A DNA stretch of 18,293 nt from JACDAS01 sp046262415. GTDB lineage: Bacteria > Actinomycetota > Thermoleophilia > Gaiellales > Gaiellaceae. Below, one piece after another: positions 14,935-18,293 of the stretch; within the stretch, counting starts at the first letter, position 1; each line of letters opens with the position of its first letter. Location: contig JBHEMU010000176.1 of assembly GCA_046262415.1 (NCBI GenBank), forward strand, positions 1 through 18,293. The letters are read 5' to 3'. The translations under genes and the position numbers were made by a program. The notes under the pieces are model-generated. The model saw only the letters and a program-made list of their open reading frames with translations. It had not been told where the DNA came from and searched no databases.

Positions 14935-15396
14935 TCAGTCTCCTTCGTCTGTGTCCGGTGGGAGTACGGCAGCGTACTGGGCGTCGGGGACGCCCTCCTC
15001 CTGGGCCTCGGCAGCCGCTGCCGCGACGGGCTCGGGCTCGGGCCGGCGCTCGGGCTCCGGTTCGCGCTCGGGCGGCGCGGGCGGAGGCGGGGACGGCGCC
15101 TGGCCGCTTCCCTTCGGCCGGCGGACGGCCAGGTGCCGCATGACGCCGTCGGTGATCCTGAGGATCCGCGAGACCTCGTCCAGGGTCTCCGCCTCCGCCG
15201 TGAAGAGCAGCAGGTGGTACGTGCCCTCCGCCTTGTGCGCGATCTCGTAGGCGAGCCTGCGCCTGCCCCAGGGCTGGTGCCCGTCCCAGCTGCCGCCGCC
15301 GCGCTCGATCAACTCCCGCGTGCGGGCGATGATCTCGTCGTGCCGCTCCTCGGGCGCTTCGGGGTCGAGCAGCAGCAGAATCTCGTATTCGGTCAC
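14935..15396 (-). CDS. rpsF: 30S ribosomal protein bS6 with a Pro/Glu-rich tail
   Basis: Small-subunit protein bS6, partner of bS18. The GTG at 15396 gives MTEYEILLLLDPEAPEE, then WGRRRLAYEIAHKAEGTYHL and RILRITDGVMRHLAVRR, the complete S6 domain (residues 1-95). A 57-residue Pro/Glu/Ala-rich tail (97-153) follows, much like the tail of bL9 in the same operon. The open frame reaches upstream to 16323, but that part is Arg-rich and antisense to other genes. It is first in the operon and has a strong Shine-Dalgarno sequence. Confidence 0.96.
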   Translation of the reverse strand: MTEYEILLLLDPEAPEERHDEIIARTRELIERGGGSWDGHQPWGRRRLAYEIAHKAEGTYHLLLFTAEAETLDEVSRILRITDGVMRHLAVRRPKGSGQAPSPPPPAPPEREPEPERRPEPEPVAAAAAEAQEEGVPDAQYAAVLPPDTDEGD

Positions 15397-15406
15397 GTTC
15401 CCGCGT

Positions 15407-15418
15407 CCCTCCTTCCTT
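15407..15418 (-). promoter_or_regulatory. Strong ribosome binding site of rpsF
   Basis: On the minus strand AAGGAAGGAGGG ends 10 nt before the rpsF GTG (15396). It fixes the GTG as the start and shows that this operon head, unlike several others in the window, has an untranslated leader. The promoter must lie between here and the divergent gene at 15515; no clear hexamers were identified for it. Confidence 0.7.
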
Positions 15419-15478
15419 CGGTCTGAGGCGGTCTCACCGGCAGGCGCCGCACGGGAACACAAAAGGACGGCGCGAGGC

Positions 15479-15507
15479 GAGACAGGAAGAGCGGCGGAGT
15501 GTAGCAT
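15479..15507 (+). promoter_or_regulatory. Promoter of the 15515 gene (leaderless)
   Basis: GAGACA (15479-15484), a 17-bp spacer and TAGCAT (15502-15507), followed by 7 nt and the GTG at 15515. The -35 matches TTGACA at four of six positions. No Shine-Dalgarno sequence is present. It fits the same -10-to-start spacing as the other putative leaderless genes here. Confidence 0.5.
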
Positions 15508-15514
15508 CGCCTCC

Positions 15515-15835
15515 GTGGGGCCCAACCGTCTCACCTGGTTCGCGGGTGGGCTCGGGCTCGCCGGGGTCGCAGTCGTCCGCGCCCTCAAGCTGCGGCGCGA
15601 GCGTTCCGCTCCGGCAGCTCCCCCGGACCCCGATCCGCGTGCCGCGGAGCTCCGGCGCAAGCTCGCCGAGGCGCGCGACCTGACCGCCGAGCGCGACGAG
15701 TTCGAGGAGGCCGAGACGCCCGTCGACCGCGCCGAGCCGGCGGACCACCTCGAGGAGCGCCGCCGGCGCGTGCACGCCGAGGGAAAGGCGGCAGCCGACG
15801 AGATGCGTGGGCCACCGCCTCCGCCCGGGGCATAG
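15515..15835 (+). CDS. Small membrane-anchored protein with charged helices
   Basis: A 106-aa protein. Residues 6-23 (LTWFAGGLGLAGVAVVRA) form one hydrophobic segment followed by Arg/Lys (LKLRRER), which predicts an N-terminal anchor with the remainder in the cytoplasm. Next come a Pro-rich linker (APAAPPDPDP) and a highly charged helical part (AAELRRKLAEARDLTAERDEFEEAE, in pieces) that may form a coiled coil, with VHAEGKAAADEM near the end. No enzymatic motif is seen and no function is assigned. The GTG at 15515 is chosen because the hydrophobic segment starts just after it and TAGCAT lies 7 nt upstream; earlier in-frame starts run over the rpsF leader. It is divergent from rpsF. Confidence 0.72.
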   Translation: MGPNRLTWFAGGLGLAGVAVVRALKLRRERSAPAAPPDPDPRAAELRRKLAEARDLTAERDEFEEAETPVDRAEPADHLEERRRRVHAEGKAAADEMRGPPPPPGA

Positions 15836-15924
15836 CTCGTACCTCGCCGTCCGCCTGCTCGTGACCAACGTCCGCATCTAGGATGTGAGCCTGGTCCCAC
15901 ACGCGACTCACAAGGAGAAGTGAC

Positions 15925-16392
15925 ATGACGCAGCCGATTCCCGAGGGCTACCACAGCATCACCCCGTCCCTGGCCGTCGACGACGCAGCGGAGGCAATCG
16001 ACTTCTACAAGCAGGCGTTCGGCGCCCGGGAGCGCATGCGCATGCCCGGCCCCGACGGCAAGATCGCCCACGCGGAGCTCCAGATCGGCGACTCCGTCCT
16101 GATGCTCTCCGATCCGATGCCGCAGTCGAGCATCAGGACGCCGAAGCAGCTGGGCGGAAGCCCCGTCGGAATCTTCCTCTACGTCGAGGACGTCGACGCG
16201 GTCGTCGAGCGGGCGATCGAGGCGGGTGCGACCCTGACGATGGAGGTGGACGACATGTTCTGGGGCGACCGCTTCGGCACCGTCTCCGATCCCTTCGGCC
16301 ACGCCTGGCAGATCGCGACGCACAAGGAGGACCTGTCTCCCGAGGAGATCATGGAGCGCGGCAAGGCGGCCATGGCCGCGATGAGCAGCTAG
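15925..16392 (+). CDS. VOC family protein, PhnB-like glyoxalase/bleomycin-resistance fold
   Basis: A 155-aa vicinal-oxygen-chelate protein of the PhnB-like group. It starts PEGYHSITPSLAVDDAAEAI, followed by DFYKQAFGARERMRMPGPDG, KIAHAELQIGDSVLMLSD and FLYVEDVDAVVERAIEAGA. The end of the domain is DMFWGDRFGTVSDPFGHAWQ, the hallmark of this group. Unlike the gene at 1936 it does not keep a clear glyoxalase I ligand set, so an enzymatic role is uncertain. AAGGAG lies 7 nt before the ATG. It ends 10 bp from the convergent oxidoreductase. Confidence 0.88.
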   Translation: MTQPIPEGYHSITPSLAVDDAAEAIDFYKQAFGARERMRMPGPDGKIAHAELQIGDSVLMLSDPMPQSSIRTPKQLGGSPVGIFLYVEDVDAVVERAIEAGATLTMEVDDMFWGDRFGTVSDPFGHAWQIATHKEDLSPEEIMERGKAAMAAMSS

Positions 16393-16402
16393 CCCGCTTG
16401 CC

Positions 16403-17419
16403 TTACGGGGTGGCGACGCTCGAGAACTGCGGGATGATGTCCCGCCCGTAGATCTCGAGCGTCTCCTCCTGGCGATTCGTCATCAGGTAGATGTTCCAGT
16501 GGGTGACGCCGATCTCCTCGAGGCGGCGGAGCTTCTCGACGTGCTGCTCGACCGTGCCGAGGACGCAGAAGCGGTCGCAGATCTCGTCGCTGACGAACTC
16601 CCCGTGGGCGGCGCCGACGCGGCTGTGGTCGGCGTAGTCGTAGAACTTGCGCGCCTTCACGTAGTCGGTCAGCGCACGCGGGATCTCCGAGTCGTCGCCG
16701 TAGCGCCCGATCAGGTCGATCACGTGGTTCGAGACCATCGCCGGAAACCAGCGCACCTCCTGTCGGGCCGTCGCCAGGTCGTCGCCGACGTAGGCGGGCG
16801 CGCAGACGATCGGCTCCAGGGCGTCCGGGTCGCGGCCGGCTTCCGCCGCAGCGGCCCGGGCGGTGCCCATGATCCACTGGATGATGTCCGGGTCGGCGAG
16901 CTGGATGACGACGCCGTCGCCCACACGCCCTGCGACCCCGAGCGCCTTCGGCCCGTAGCCGGCGACGTAGAGCGGGATCTCGGGCTGTCCCTGGGCCCAC
17001 TTCAGCTCGAGCTCCTTGCCGTTCCACACGACCGACCGGCCGTTCATCAGATCCTTCATCATCACGAGCGCCCGCTCGAACTCGGCCACCTTCACGGGCT
17101 GGAGGCCCACGACCCGCCGGGACGAGTCGCCGCGGCCGATTCCCATCACCATCCGGCCGCCCGAGATGTCCTGCAGGGTCGCGTAGGAGCTGGCGGTCAC
17201 GGTCGGGTCGCGGATGCCCGGGTTCGTCACGCAGTGGCCGAGCTTGAGCGTGGTGGTGCGGTCGGCGGCGAGGGTCAGCAGTGGGAAGGAGTCCTGCCAG
17301 AGGATGTGCGAGTCGTAGGTCCAGCCGTACTCGAAGCCGTGCTGCTCGGCCAGCTGCATCAGCTCGAGGAAGCGCGTGTGGGGCGGGTCGGGCAGGACGG
17401 TGACGCCGAAGCTCAGCAT
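16403..17419 (-). CDS. LLM-class F420-dependent oxidoreductase (CPS_4043-like)
   Basis: A luciferase-like TIM-barrel oxidoreductase, most likely using coenzyme F420. The 338-aa protein starts MLSFGVTVLPDPPHTRFLEL. It has EYGWTYDSHILWQD (30-43), GHCVTNPGIRDPTVTAS (61-77), the phosphate-binding GGRMVMGIGRGDSSRR (87-102), PEIPLYVAGYGPKALGVAG, and C-terminal GTVEQHVEKLRRLEEIGV. These match my memory of the subfamily described as CPS_4043 (TIGR03842). The ATG at 17419 follows GGAGG by 4 nt. The natural substrate is unknown. The cofactor is inferred from the family, since related members use FMN. Confidence 0.88.
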   Translation of the reverse strand: MLSFGVTVLPDPPHTRFLELMQLAEQHGFEYGWTYDSHILWQDSFPLLTLAADRTTTLKLGHCVTNPGIRDPTVTASSYATLQDISGGRMVMGIGRGDSSRRVVGLQPVKVAEFERALVMMKDLMNGRSVVWNGKELELKWAQGQPEIPLYVAGYGPKALGVAGRVGDGVVIQLADPDIIQWIMGTARAAAAEAGRDPDALEPIVCAPAYVGDDLATARQEVRWFPAMVSNHVIDLIGRYGDDSEIPRALTDYVKARKFYDYADHSRVGAAHGEFVSDEICDRFCVLGTVEQHVEKLRRLEEIGVTHWNIYLMTNRQEETLEIYGRDIIPQFSSVATP

Positions 17420-17497
17420 GGGTCCTCCAGGGCGGGTGGTCTCAGACGCGATCTTCGCGCTTCGGCGCGCCGGGGGCAACGGGTGGCGCCGCGCAAC

Positions 17498-17503
17498 TAG
17501 TCT
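17498..17503 (+). promoter_or_regulatory. -10 element of the 17511 gene (leaderless)
   Basis: TAGTCT ends 7 nt before the GTG at 17511. There is no Shine-Dalgarno sequence and no convincing -35 hexamer at 16-18 bp. The spacing equals that of the other proposed leaderless genes in the window. Confidence 0.42.
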
Positions 17504-17510
17504 CCGCGTC

Positions 17511-18293
17511 GTGACCGAGACGGAGGAGCTCGGCCGTGGCGGGCGGTTGCGGGGCGGTGCTGCAGGCGAGCTCGTGGCGGCCGCCTACGCCGCCGAGAGC
17601 GCACACGGCCCGCGGCTCGCCCGCGGCATGTCGCTCTCGGATCTTGCGCATGCGGTCGCCCTGGTCGAGGGCGGCGACCTGGCCGGCGACGACGCGCGGG
17701 CGCTCGTGCGAGGGCTGCTCGAGCTGCACGAGATTCCCGGCGACGAGTTCCCGTGGGACCCGTCGCTCGGCGACGCCTTCAATGCGCGTGAGGCCGAGCT
17801 CGAGCGGCGGGTGGGCAACGCGGCGGCGGGATGGCTGAGCGCGGGGCGTCCACGCCGCGAGGCCTTTCGCGTCGGGCTCCGTCTGACGGCGCGTGGAGCT
17901 GCGCGGGAGCTGCACGACGCGCTCACCGACCAGGCCGCCGCGCTCGCGCGTCACGCCCGCGCGAACCGAGACGCGCTCGCGACCGACTACACCTACCTGC
18001 AGCCGGCCCAGCCCACCACCGTCGGCCACCTGCTCCTGACGTACGCCTATCCGGCGCTGCGGGACGCCGATCGCGTCCGCACGTCGTACACGGCCCTCGG
18101 GGCGAGCGTCGCCGGCGCCGGTGGCAGTGCAGGCTCACGCTGGGCGCTCGATCGAGCGCGTCTCGCCGATCTGCTCGGCTGCGAGGGGATGATCGAGCAT
18201 GCCAAGGACGCGGCGTGGCAGGCGGATGTCTACGTCGAGCTCCTCGCGACCCTCGCGATCGCGGCCACGCACCAGAGCCAGCTCGGCCAGGAC
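17511..18293 (+). CDS. Argininosuccinate-lyase-like protein (3' partial)
   Basis: The frame is open from GTG 17511 to the end of the window (261 codons). It belongs to the fumarate/aspartase superfamily, nearest to argininosuccinate lyase: DYTYLQPAQPTTVGHLLLTY (159-178) corresponds to the ArgH stretch around THLQ.AQP.T.GH. LGASVAGAGGSAGSRWALDR (196-215) and the helix after it fit the next conserved block. The ArgH block HTGRSRNDQ is replaced by SAGRPRREA (110-118), losing the Asn-Asp pair, and the N-terminal WGGRF motif is reduced to GRGGRL. It may therefore act on another substrate or not be an authentic ArgH. The catalytic Ser loop (GSSxMPxKxNP) would lie beyond the window. Start chosen by TAGTCT 7 nt upstream. 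Confidence 0.78.
   Translation, partial: MTETEELGRGGRLRGGAAGELVAAAYAAESAHGPRLARGMSLSDLAHAVALVEGGDLAGDDARALVRGLLELHEIPGDEFPWDPSLGDAFNAREAELERRVGNAAAGWLSAGRPRREAFRVGLRLTARGAARELHDALTDQAAALARHARANRDALATDYTYLQPAQPTTVGHLLLTYAYPALRDADRVRTSYTALGASVAGAGGSAGSRWALDRARLADLLGCEGMIEHAKDAAWQADVYVELLATLAIAATHQSQLGQD

Noticed and set aside
14935..16323. Long N-terminal extension of rpsF
   Set aside because: The S6 domain starts at the GTG 15396 behind a strong Shine-Dalgarno sequence. The upstream frame is antisense to two real genes.

Overview
This is a very GC-rich, densely packed bacterial segment with many GTG starts. It most likely comes from an uncultured or little-studied actinobacterium. The F420-type luciferase-like oxidoreductase, the apparently leaderless promoters at operon heads and the gene order fit Actinomycetota, possibly class Thermoleophilia; the class is an inference. 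No RNA gene, transposase, integrase or CRISPR array was seen.

Left part (1-5182): a 5'-truncated GNAT acetyltransferase, a secreted subtilisin-like (S8) protease, a glyoxalase-I-like VOC protein, and a NUDIX hydrolase with an in-frame TGA. Next come two tandem copies of a 97-bp repeat, a divergent pair (6-phosphogluconate-dehydrogenase-like oxidoreductase and a GNAT protein) and a small unknown protein whose tail is encoded by a third repeat copy.

Middle (5186-11755, minus strand): a purine operon purD-purE-purB-purC-purS-purQ with overlapping start/stop codons, broken between purE and purB by a fourth repeat copy. Upstream are a frameshifted small plus-strand gene and purA. PurD, PurE, PurC, PurS and PurQ act on the path to IMP. 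PurB acts both there and, with PurA, in AMP formation. purF, purL, purM and purH are not in the window, nor is purK.

Right part (11800-18293): on the minus strand the replication/translation cluster rpsF-ssb-rpsR-rplI-dnaB, followed by a 73-aa Cys-rich ORF coupled to dnaB. Then a small membrane-anchored protein, a second VOC protein, a convergent F420-type oxidoreductase and a 3'-truncated argininosuccinate-lyase-like gene.

The most unusual feature is the 97-bp repeat (four copies at three loci). It is bounded by CTAG and carries three hairpins plus an internal 17-bp direct duplication. It always sits immediately after a gene of the same orientation, and at all three loci neighbouring reading frames terminate on its CTAG ends. 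It apparently shortened PurE and lengthened the small unknown protein. A second pattern is that seven gene starts lie 6-7 nt after a TANNNT -10 hexamer, which suggests leaderless mRNAs. Genes inside operons instead have Shine-Dalgarno sequences or overlapping codons.
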